Assembly (NCBI GenBank): GCA_024280975.1
Contig: JAMXLQ010000085.1
Span: 1 to 12,768, forward strand
Source: Methanosarcina sp.
GTDB lineage: Archaea > Halobacteriota > Methanosarcinia > Methanosarcinales > Methanosarcinaceae
Direction: 5' to 3'
DNA: 12,768 nucleotides
Shown: piece after piece, positions 7,190 through 12,768 of the stretch
How positions within the stretch are numbered: position 1 is the stretch's first letter
Layout: each line of letters opens with the position of its first letter
The notes under the pieces: model-generated
Database searches by the model: none
What the model saw: only the letters and a program-made list of their open reading frames with translations
Told to the model about the DNA's origin: nothing
Made by a program: the position numbers and the translations under genes

Positions 7190-7245
7190 TTATACTTTTT
7201 TGAATCCCGGAAGTCTCTGAAAAAGCTCTGCTTCACAGAGACTTC
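7190..7245 (+). terminator. T-run and 10-bp stem-loop downstream of mptA
   Basis: A T-rich patch (7190-7201) is followed by a perfect 10-bp stem GAAGTCTCTG (7210-7219) and CAGAGACTTC (7236-7245) with a 16 nt loop. It sits about 50 nt after the mptA stop and could end or protect the transcript. Confidence 0.45.
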
Positions 7246-7284
7246 ATAAAAGATCAATCCAAACAGTTTACACGCGATTTTTGA

Positions 7285-7308
7285 TAAAACTTTTTTCTAA
7301 AAGTTTTA
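7285..7308. repeat. AT hairpin TAAAACTTTT/AAAAGTTTTA
   Basis: A perfect 10-bp stem (7285-7294 and 7299-7308) with the four-base loop TTCT. Its shape resembles the CAAGCCTTTT hairpins at 11284-11306 and 11370-11391. It may be a second terminator between mptA and the DUF2098 gene, or one member of an intergenic repeat family. Confidence 0.4.
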
Positions 7309-7439
7309 CAGGGATCTCCTAAAGGCTCAATCCGCACAAACTTTATTAGAGGGCCTGGACAACCTATAAGCAGTTAAATTACAAGAAAAGATTTGCAGGG
7401 CTAAAATTCCAGTGCTTTGGAAGCCTTCGAGGTGAGAGC

Positions 7440-7766
7440 ATGGCTGATGCTGAAACAATTACAGCAATAGGGCGAAATAAAAAACCCATCAAAGTGGGAG
7501 ATACTGTCAAATACGTAAATAGTGACACGGTCAGCCGCGTCACCGAAATCAAAAAAGATGAGCAGGGAAAGGTGTGGGTTCTGCTCGAAAGTACAGAGCT
7601 CTGGTACAGAGAAGAAACTCTGGAACTAACTGAGATTAAAGCTAAAGAAAAGAAAGAAGAACGGGAACTCACTGCCAAGGAACTTGAAGAAAGATTCGAA
7701 AAAGAGAAAGAAACGATGCGGGGTTTCAACCTCGAAAAAGCCGGAGGGGGAGGAGCAGGAGGTTAA
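7440..7766 (+). CDS. DUF2098-type small protein, methanogen-specific, function unknown
   Basis: The 108-residue protein resembles the DUF2098 family, found in methanogens and not functionally characterised. Residues about 16-65 look like a small beta-barrel of the SH3/KOW kind (KPIKVGDTVKYVNSDTVSRV, then alternating strands ending LWYREETLEL). A highly charged Glu/Lys helix follows (about 67-97), then a Gly-rich tail (AGGGGAGG). There is no signal peptide, membrane segment or cysteine. The start is supported by GAGGTGAG 3-4 nt before the ATG. The gene converges with methanogenesis marker 14, with 102 nt between the ends. Both being limited to methanogens suggests, but does not show, a related role. 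The T-rich sequence just after the stop is a likely terminator. Confidence 0.75.
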   Translation: MADAETITAIGRNKKPIKVGDTVKYVNSDTVSRVTEIKKDEQGKVWVLLESTELWYREETLELTEIKAKEKKEERELTAKELEERFEKEKETMRGFNLEKAGGGGAGG

Positions 7767-7868
7767 TTTTTCTTCCTTAATTCCTCATGCTGCATTTTAA
7801 AAATCTTCTCTTTTAAATTTTGAGTTCCTCTATGTATTAAATATTTTCTGGAACCCAGTGTTTCAATC
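7767..7868. terminator. Shared T/A-rich 3' region of convergent DUF2098 and marker 14 genes
   Basis: Directly after the plus-strand stop are T-runs (7767-7775 and 7795-7825). Minus-strand readthrough meets A-rich plus sequence, which is T-rich in its own transcript (TTTAAAA patches). Both transcripts can end in this 102 nt stretch. Confidence 0.4.
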
Positions 7869-9302
7869 TCATTTTTCCTGTAATTTTATCCTCTGTGCAA
7901 GAATACATTTCCCACCGTGCCTGCCACCTAGAGGGTTTTGCGGCGAGCCCAGAGAATTCATACACCGAGCCATCACGGCTGCGCCTCTGGCAAGTCCATC
8001 ATCTATAAAGACCACCCTCTCGTCGATTTTCGGAGCAAGATTCAGCTCTTCCAAGCATTTCAGAATCAATTTAGGCTTGTTCCCTGTAATTCCTGCCCTT
8101 CCAGTGATTCCTATAGTTGTATCCTCAAAAACAAGCCCGGATTCTTTTGCAATCTTGATCAACCTGCAGACAACGCCTGCCATAACCTCGTCAATGACCG
8201 CGTAGACAACCTGAAGTCCGTGAGTCTTACAGATTTCCATACCGATAGCACTGAGCTTACCCATATCGGAACCGTTTACTCCTACATCGCAACCTATAAG
8301 TGTTACGCCTATCTGCTCAGCTGCATCAGGTCTTACAGGCACGCTTCCGTATCTTTTTCTATCTTTTGGGACTTGTTCTATAATAATAAGTTCATGAATG
8401 CGCTTTGTATACATCTCAATCACTTTAGCCTTCATCTTTAAAGTAAGGAAAGACGGCGGTTTTTCTTTTTCAAAAACTTCAAGGGCAGTTCCTACTTTTG
8501 AGTCTACGATCTTCGAACCCCGGATAATTGCGTCAGGAATTGCCCCCGCATAGCCGCAGAAGTTACCCACTGTTTTTGCATACGGTTGGTCTGAATTTGT
8601 AATCCTGCCATCAAGGGTTGTCCCGAAGTCAATTGAAATACAGGGATTTCTGAAATCAACATCTGTAAATTTGGCTGCCTCCTTAATCCCTGCAGTTGCA
8701 AGTTCCCCTTCCATTTCATTTGCAACGATCTCAACGCCAGAAGAACCTATCGGAGGCAATACTCCGGCTACCGCCCCATCAAAAATCACCTTTTCCAATT
8801 TACTGTATTTCTGAAATTTTTTGGAGATATTTGAAATAGACATTGGTGGTGTCATATTCTTTGGGGGAACTCCTGCCATAAGGCAGCCATCTGCCAGAGC
8901 TTTGATAAATTCACCCACCTCTTCCGGGGAATCAAAGCCTGCAACAACACCAGTGGAACGAACCACGAAGTCCAGATCGGTTTTTATATCCAGATTTGCT
9001 TTTTCCATTGATTCGGTCAGGGTGCTAAATACTAGATCTGCAACAGACTCACGAGTAAGTTCCACACCGGTAAGTGTCCTCCCGAATACGGCTTCGCCGG
9101 GTTTCGGGGAACGGACATCTCTGGTCATCTTTACGACTTTATTTATAATATGGGTCCTTCCAGTCTCCATACTTGTAGCTGTAAGAATACATTTGGTTGT
9201 AGTATTTCCGACCTCTACAGAAGCTACAATAAAGAAGGGTTTTGACTTAAGGTCAATCAAACGAACCTGAGGGGATTCTGTAATTCTGGGTTTCAGAGCC
9301 AT
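7869..9302 (-). CDS. Putative methanogenesis marker protein 14 (ASKHA/actin-like ATPase fold)
   Basis: The 477-residue protein matches my recollection of methanogenesis marker 14, a family seen in methanogens and of unproven function. It has two signatures of the acetate kinase/Hsp70/actin nucleotide-binding fold: ASVEVGNTTTK (27-37, phosphate-1-like) and CISIDFGTTLDGR (221-233). Such folds include ATPases that activate corrinoid or radical enzymes, so an activator role is possible but is inference. The tail is Gly-rich and basic (LGGRHGGKC), without an obvious iron-sulfur motif. The start has AGGAAGGA 6-8 nt upstream. TATA-like sequences upstream on this strand (GTTTATACAT near 9326-9335, CTAAATAAG near 9362-9371) could drive it; the second fits the ribosome binding site position better. 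It converges with the DUF2098 gene. Confidence 0.82.
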   Translation of the reverse strand: MALKPRITESPQVRLIDLKSKPFFIVASVEVGNTTTKCILTATSMETGRTHIINKVVKMTRDVRSPKPGEAVFGRTLTGVELTRESVADLVFSTLTESMEKANLDIKTDLDFVVRSTGVVAGFDSPEEVGEFIKALADGCLMAGVPPKNMTPPMSISNISKKFQKYSKLEKVIFDGAVAGVLPPIGSSGVEIVANEMEGELATAGIKEAAKFTDVDFRNPCISIDFGTTLDGRITNSDQPYAKTVGNFCGYAGAIPDAIIRGSKIVDSKVGTALEVFEKEKPPSFLTLKMKAKVIEMYTKRIHELIIIEQVPKDRKRYGSVPVRPDAAEQIGVTLIGCDVGVNGSDMGKLSAIGMEICKTHGLQVVYAVIDEVMAGVVCRLIKIAKESGLVFEDTTIGITGRAGITGNKPKLILKCLEELNLAPKIDERVVFIDDGLARGAAVMARCMNSLGSPQNPLGGRHGGKCILAQRIKLQEK

Positions 9303-9440
9303 TTTTAATTCCTTCCTAAGAACCTATGTATAAACGCGATTTAGGACAAATTATTGTGCGAGCTTATTTAGAGAGCGATACAAATTTGTTTGAAGATATT
9401 CAACATAATTAAAGTGAGGTAGAATAAATCTAATGTTTAA

Positions 9441-9499
9441 TAGTTAGAAGAGTACTTGAACATCAGAATAATCTGAAAAAAATAGTACTTCTCTAACTA
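9441..9499. repeat. Imperfect 16-bp inverted repeat abutting a TATA box
   Basis: TAGTTAGAAGAGTACT (9441-9456) and AGTACTTCTCTAACTA (9484-9499) are complementary at 14 of 16 positions, with a 27 nt spacer. The right arm runs into ACTATATAAAAAG (9497-9509), a strong plus-strand TATA-like element. This layout suits a repressor or activator site, or the start of a structured RNA. The pairing is observed; the role is inferred. Confidence 0.45.
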
Positions 9500-9785
9500 T
9501 ATAAAAAGATTACAGGAATGGATTGTCAAAAGTTTAAAGATGGTATTATCAAAACCTATAATAACTTTTGCTAAATTACTTTAAATGGTAAATATTGATT
9601 TCTCAATCCAATCCTTGTATTCCTATCTTTATGATACCTGGGAGATACTATTACTGTCTACCGTCCTGTTTTTCATAAATCGATTTTGAGCCTATTCCAG
9701 AGTAAATTTAGCTTTATAATTATTTCACATAAGGTCTAACAAGGACCTTTAATAATAAAAGGTAAAGAGGATAATTATAAGTACC

Positions 9786-9810
9786 GTAATTATAAAAAGG
9801 TTTATATTAA
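9786..9810 (+). promoter_or_regulatory. Candidate TATA region for the TRASH-FrhB gene
   Basis: GTAATTATAAAAAGG (9786-9800) and the adjacent GTTTATATTAAT are TATA-like. A transcript would begin near 9820-9830, leaving a leader of over 110 nt before the ATG at 9944. The very high AT content here makes the exact element uncertain. Confidence 0.35.
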
Positions 9811-9943
9811 TTATACGCTTTTAATATTAATTATTAACTTAATTAGCATAAATCAATCTCCTTAAGCTTAGCATCAAATTCGTTGGGAGTAACGCATTTG
9901 ATGGGATTTCCTGAATTTTTCGTGTAACATGTGGAGGCTTCTA

Positions 9944-11107
9944 ATGCCACTTGATCCCATCTGCAAGAAAATTATATATGACAATACTGAATATTTTTCG
10001 GATTACGGGGGAAAGAGCTATTATTTCTGCAGTCCTGAGTGCAAAAAGAAATTCGATGCTCTGGAAAAAAGTGTAATCCGACTCAAGCGAAATCTTAGTG
10101 AAAAAGAGAGAATTTCCTTTGGAAAACTAAAAAAAGACATTATAAAACCAGGAATCTGTACTCTCTGCGGAGCCTGCGCAGCAAGTTGCGAGTATATAAC
10201 TATAGAGGACGGCGCACCAAAACTGGTAGGCCCCTGTAAAGCCTGTGGGGTATGTTACTACCAGTGTCCGAGAACTATCACTACGGAAGAGGGACTTATA
10301 GGGAGCTTTCGACTTGCATATGCAGCAAGATCTGCAATTCCCGAGATAAAGGGACAGGATGGAGGGGTTGTGACATCTCTACTTTTGTATGCCCTTGATG
10401 AAGGATTGATCGACTCTGCCGTGGTAACAACGCGCTCAAAAGAAGAAACCTGGAAACCTGTACCAATAGTTGCGAAGACTAGAGAAGAAATCCTCGGAAG
10501 CAGCGGCAGTATCTATTCTCACTCGATGACGCTTGAAGCTCTTATGAGCGCAATAAAACAAGGAATGAACAGCATTGCATTTGTAGGGACGAGTTGTAAC
10601 ATTGATGCGGTCACTAAAATGCAGAAAAGTTCCTATGGATTTCTACACCTTTTCATGAGAGCAAAAGTTCTCAAACTTGGACTTTTTTGTATGGATACCT
10701 TCTCCTATGAGGGAATTAAGTCTGTACTGGAGAGTTATGGAATCACACTGGAAAATGTAGATTCCATGAAAATTCGGAAAGGAAAGTTTGAGGTTACTCT
10801 GAAGGATGGGAAACAACAAGTGTTCGGACTTAGCGAATTCGACGAATATAGGAGTTCTTCCTGCCGTTTCTGTACGGACCTTACTGCCGAAAATTCGGAC
10901 ATCTCTTTTGGTGGAATTGGCAGCCCAAAAGGCTGGACTACGGTCCTAGCCCGTTCAGCCCTGGGATACGAAATATTTAATGAAGCTGTAGACAATGGTT
11001 ATATCGAAGCCAGGCACCTTACAGATGACGAACTTGAAAAAGTGCTCAATCTCGCGAAAATGAAAAAAGTTCAGATGTACGATCTCAGCAGGAGACAGAA
11101 GGCGTAA
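9944..11107 (+). CDS. TRASH/YHS - 2x[4Fe-4S] - FrhB-domain F420-type oxidoreductase
   Basis: This 387-residue cytosolic redox protein joins three parts. Residues about 1-45 form a TRASH/YHS-like metal site (DPICKK, then SYYFCSPECKKKF; Cys7, Cys29, Cys33). Residues 72-108 hold two [4Fe-4S] motifs, CX2CX2CX3C at C72/75/78/82 and C98/101/104/108. The rest matches the N- and C-terminal FrhB/FdhB domains (GQDGGVVTSLLLYALDEGL; then CRFCTDLTAENSDISFGG with ligand cysteines). FrhB-type subunits bind FAD and exchange electrons between coenzyme F420 and iron-sulfur clusters. The partner and substrate are unknown, and no hydrogenase or dehydrogenase subunit is adjacent. The ATG at 9944 is chosen because GTGGAGG lies about 7 nt upstream; an ATG at 9929 overlaps that site. 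It is preceded by a 640 bp gap and followed by a clear terminator, so it is monocistronic. Confidence 0.85.
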   Translation: MPLDPICKKIIYDNTEYFSDYGGKSYYFCSPECKKKFDALEKSVIRLKRNLSEKERISFGKLKKDIIKPGICTLCGACAASCEYITIEDGAPKLVGPCKACGVCYYQCPRTITTEEGLIGSFRLAYAARSAIPEIKGQDGGVVTSLLLYALDEGLIDSAVVTTRSKEETWKPVPIVAKTREEILGSSGSIYSHSMTLEALMSAIKQGMNSIAFVGTSCNIDAVTKMQKSSYGFLHLFMRAKVLKLGLFCMDTFSYEGIKSVLESYGITLENVDSMKIRKGKFEVTLKDGKQQVFGLSEFDEYRSSSCRFCTDLTAENSDISFGGIGSPKGWTTVLARSALGYEIFNEAVDNGYIEARHLTDDELEKVLNLAKMKKVQMYDLSRRQKA

Positions 11108-11135
11108 AAAAGATAAAAGGACTGTTTATCTTTTT
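11107..11135 (+). terminator. 11-bp AT hairpin at the stop codon of the TRASH-FrhB gene
   Basis: AAAAAGATAAA (11107-11117) pairs perfectly with TTTATCTTTTT (11125-11135), with a 7 nt loop. It begins at the last base of the stop codon and ends in a T-run, like an intrinsic terminator. Terminator for this gene is the simplest reading. Confidence 0.65.
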
Positions 11136-11176
11136 AGTCCGCATAAGCAAGCAGAGCGAGAGAAAAGGATCGTGTT

Positions 11177-11391
11177 CTCGAGCGAACTCGAGTAATAAGC
11201 CTTCTTGAACTCAAACGTTGAGCCACAACCGTTGTGCCGCAACCGTTGCGCCGGTTTATCACGCCGTTGTTGGGGTTTTCGCTCAAGCCTTTTTTGAAAA
11301 GGCTTGTGATCACGCCTATAGGATTCGGGGATAAGGTGCTCAAACTCAAACGTTGCCAGGATTTTAGGTCAAACCTTTTTTAAAAGGCTTG
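11177..11391. repeat. Cluster of short palindromes and hairpins
   Basis: In order: CTCGAG-CGAA-CTCGAG (11177-11192); three consecutive small palindromes TCAAACGTTGA (11211-11221), CACAACCGTTGTG (11224-11236) and CGCAACCGTTGCG (11238-11250); hairpin CAAGCCTTTT/AAAAGGCTTG (11284-11293 with 11297-11306); GTGATCAC (11306-11313); and a second hairpin of the same design with one G-U pair (11370-11391). A 13-bp direct repeat AACTCAAACGTTG occurs at 11208-11220 and 11343-11355. Stem bases change while pairing is kept, which suggests repeat units kept for structure, perhaps a degenerate miniature element. No transposase is present. Confidence 0.6.
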
Positions 11392-11427
11392 CGGGACTCG
11401 GGGGCGGCAACGGACGCAAGGGGAGAT

Positions 11428-11440
11428 GAATATATATTTA
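11428..11440 (+). promoter_or_regulatory. TATA box of the gatCA operon
   Basis: GAATATATATTTA is a strong archaeal TATA element. Transcription is predicted near 11462, giving a leader of about 55 nt. The gatC ribosome binding site TGAGGA (11505-11510) lies 6 nt before the ATG. Confidence 0.55.
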
Positions 11441-11516
11441 TCCCATTAACCTATTTGTATTATGCAGCAACCAACGGTATTTTATTCAGGATCATTCTAT
11501 TTTTTGAGGAACTTTC

Positions 11517-11798
11517 ATGATCACAAAAGAAGATGTAGAACACATCGGCTGGCTTGCTCGCATTGATATCAGCGAACAGGAAACCGTCGAATATATGGAA
11601 AAACTTAATTCAGTTTTGGGATATTTTGGACAGCTTGACGAGTTGCCAACCGAAGATGTAGCTCCCACTTACCATGTGGCTGAAATTTATAACGTGTTCA
11701 GGGAGGATGTGGTAGAAGAATGCCTACCACAGGAAGTTGTTCTTGCAAACACCGAACACAAACAGGATGGAACCTTTAGGGTTCCGAAAATCGGCTGA
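11517..11798 (+). CDS. gatC: Asp-tRNA(Asn)/Glu-tRNA(Gln) amidotransferase subunit C
   Basis: GatC is the small subunit that stabilises the GatA-GatB interface of the GatCAB amidotransferase. The 93-residue length is normal. Features of the family are ITKEDVEHIGWLARIDISE at the N-terminus, the helix MEKLNSVLGYFGQLDELPTE, the segment TEDVAPTYHV, and the C-terminal FRVPKIG, which matches the usual FxVPKV-type end. In archaea GatCAB makes Asn-tRNA(Asn) from Asp-tRNA(Asn), while Gln-tRNA is made by GatDE. GAGG upstream supports the ATG. It is the first gene of an operon with gatA, 12 nt downstream. Confidence 0.95.
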   Translation: MITKEDVEHIGWLARIDISEQETVEYMEKLNSVLGYFGQLDELPTEDVAPTYHVAEIYNVFREDVVEECLPQEVVLANTEHKQDGTFRVPKIG

Positions 11799-11810
11799 GG
11801 AGGACTTTTA

Positions 11811-12768
11811 ATGGCAAAATGGATGAATGTTGCACAGGTAAAAGAGAAAATTGAAGAAAGTTCAGCCGAAGAAGTAACAGCTCAGTACCTTGAAGTCATA
11901 GGAAAGAGCAAAATTAACGGATATATAACGGTCTCTGAAAAAGCCCTTGAGCAGGCAAAAAAAATTGATGTAGAAGGACATAATGGTCCTCTTGCAGGCG
12001 TGCCAATTGCGATAAAGGATAATATTTCCGTAGTCGGACTCCCAAACAGTTGTGGTTCGAAGATCCTTGAGGGCTATGTTCCTCCTTTTAATGCCCACGT
12101 TATTGAGAAACTCCTTGATGCAGGCGCAGTAATTCTTGGGAAAACCAATATGGATGAGTTTGCAATGGGTTCTTCTACGGAAACCAGCTATTTTGGGCCA
12201 ACTGCAAACCCGTGGGACCTTGAAAGAGTACCAGGCGGATCCTCCGGAGGTAGTGCAGCAGTCGTTGCAGCAGGAGAAGCTCCTTTTGCCCTCGGCTCAG
12301 ATACAGGAGGATCTGTGCGCTGCCCTGCTGCTTTTTGTGGGGTTGTTGGGCTTAAACCAACATATGGAGCAGTTTCAAGGTACGGAGTTGTAGCTTACGC
12401 AAACTCCCTTGAACAGGTCGGGCCTCTTGCAAACAATGTGGCAGACATTGCAGTGCTGATGGATGTTATAGCCGGCTACGACCGCAGGGATTCTACTTCA
12501 ATTGACAGTAAAACCGAATACCAAAAAGCTCTTGTCGATGATGTAAAAGGGCTTAAAATCGGAGTTCCGAAGGAGTTTTTCGGGGAAGGCATCCATCCAG
12601 ATGTTGAAAAAGCCGTCTGGAACGCCATACACAAATATGAAGATCTCGGAGCGTCCTGGGAAGAAGTTTCTATGCCTCACATAAAGTACGCCCTTGCTTC
12701 TTATTATATCATTGCAATGAGTGAAGCATCCTCAAACCTCGCAAGATTTGACGGAACACGTTACGGAT
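11811..12768 (+). CDS. gatA: Asp-tRNA(Asn)/Glu-tRNA(Gln) amidotransferase subunit A, N-terminal part
   Basis: GatA is the amidase subunit that releases ammonia from glutamine or asparagine and passes it to GatB. The 319 visible residues carry the amidase-signature catalytic triad: Lys69 in PIAIKDN, the cis-Ser at Ser144 in VPGGSSGGSAA, and the nucleophile Ser168 in LGSDTGGSVR. The spacings of 75 and 24 residues fit the family. KTNMDEFAMGSS (111-122) and VVGLKPTYGAVSRYG are also typical. The GAGGAGG ribosome binding site overlaps the gatC stop codon (11796-11802), so translation may be coupled. The gene runs off the right edge; roughly the last third is missing. gatB, usually next, is expected beyond the window. 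Confidence 0.96.
   Translation, partial: MAKWMNVAQVKEKIEESSAEEVTAQYLEVIGKSKINGYITVSEKALEQAKKIDVEGHNGPLAGVPIAIKDNISVVGLPNSCGSKILEGYVPPFNAHVIEKLLDAGAVILGKTNMDEFAMGSSTETSYFGPTANPWDLERVPGGSSGGSAAVVAAGEAPFALGSDTGGSVRCPAAFCGVVGLKPTYGAVSRYGVVAYANSLEQVGPLANNVADIAVLMDVIAGYDRRDSTSIDSKTEYQKALVDDVKGLKIGVPKEFFGEGIHPDVEKAVWNAIHKYEDLGASWEEVSMPHIKYALASYYIIAMSEASSNLARFDGTRYG

Larger units (their letters stand above)
9303..9943. other. Long AT-rich divergent promoter region
   Basis: This 640 bp gap separates the divergent marker 14 and TRASH-FrhB genes. No coding frame with a ribosome binding site was found. It contains a large imperfect inverted repeat overlapping a TATA box (9441-9508), a looser inverted repeat (about 9511-9525 with 9605-9620), the small stem AAGGTC/GACCTT (near 9731-9749), and a very AT-rich tract (9770-9860) with several TATA-like elements. 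The transcript of the plus-strand gene may have a long leader, or a small RNA may be encoded. Confidence 0.55.
11108..11516. other. Intergenic region between the TRASH-FrhB gene and gatC
   Basis: No gene is called. The region holds the terminator hairpin, the palindrome cluster, and the gatC promoter. A 71-residue open frame on the minus strand (11134-11349) is made almost entirely of the repeat sequence, has no ribosome binding site that I can see, and is rejected. Confidence 0.6.

Noticed and set aside
7938..8441. 167-residue open frame on the plus strand opposite methanogenesis marker 14
   Set aside because: It lies wholly within the conserved minus-strand gene, is rich in Cys, His and Ser without motif order, and lacks a ribosome binding site.
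9929..9943. Earlier ATG (9929) for the TRASH-FrhB gene
   Set aside because: The GTGGAGG ribosome binding site lies inside this extension and is correctly spaced for the ATG at 9944.
11134..11349. 71-residue minus-strand open frame
   Set aside because: It is built from the palindrome cluster; composition (Ser, Arg, Leu) reflects the repeats and no start signal is visible.
11208..11391. Possible CRISPR array
   Set aside because: The repeated units are short, variable palindromes with almost no spacers; there is no constant repeat of 24-37 nt and no cas gene.
1..12768. tRNA, rRNA, insertion sequence or prophage genes
   Set aside because: No T-loop motif such as GGTTCGAATCC with flanking stems, no rRNA-like conserved stretch, and no transposase, integrase or phage protein was seen in any frame.

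Overview
The window looks like a chromosomal segment of a methanogenic archaeon of the genus Methanosarcina. The evidence is a protein matching the Methanosarcina chromosomal protein MC1 almost residue for residue, a GTP cyclohydrolase of the methanopterin pathway (MptA), a protein recognised as methanogenesis marker 14, an F420-type FrhB-domain oxidoreductase, a split archaeal GMP synthase, and archaeal TATA-box promoters in long AT-rich intergenic regions. The species cannot be fixed from the sequence alone. No plasmid, phage, transposase, CRISPR array, rRNA or tRNA was seen.

Layout, left to right. A RecQ-family helicase on the minus strand is cut by the left edge (1-833). A 1.2 kb gap follows; it holds a probable 44-residue minus-strand gene (1394-1528) and a long hairpin. 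Next come two plus-strand genes separated by a terminator-like hairpin: the ATP-pyrophosphatase subunit of GMP synthase (2037-2954) and a radical SAM protein assigned to archaeosine tRNA modification (3101-4141). After a GC-rich palindromic block come argB (4368-5279) and the MC1 architectural DNA-binding protein (5515-5799), both on the minus strand. mptA (6203-7162) and a DUF2098-type small protein (7440-7766) are on the plus strand, the latter convergent with the methanogenesis marker 14 gene (7869-9302). A 640 bp AT-rich promoter region precedes a TRASH/YHS-[4Fe-4S]-FrhB fusion protein (9944-11107). A dense cluster of short palindromes follows (11107-11420), then the start of the gatCA operon (gatC 11517-11798, gatA 11811 to the right edge).

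Most genes are separate transcription units for housekeeping or methanogen cofactor functions: purine synthesis, arginine synthesis, tRNA modification, tRNA-dependent amidation, pterin cofactor synthesis and chromatin. Only gatC-gatA shows real operon spacing (12 nt, with the gatA ribosome binding site overlapping the gatC stop). I see no clearly new multi-gene system. The points most worth a second look are the uncharacterised TRASH-FrhB redox protein with its long upstream region, the methanogen-specific pair DUF2098/marker 14, the unannotated 44-residue gene, and the families of short palindromes and hairpins between genes.
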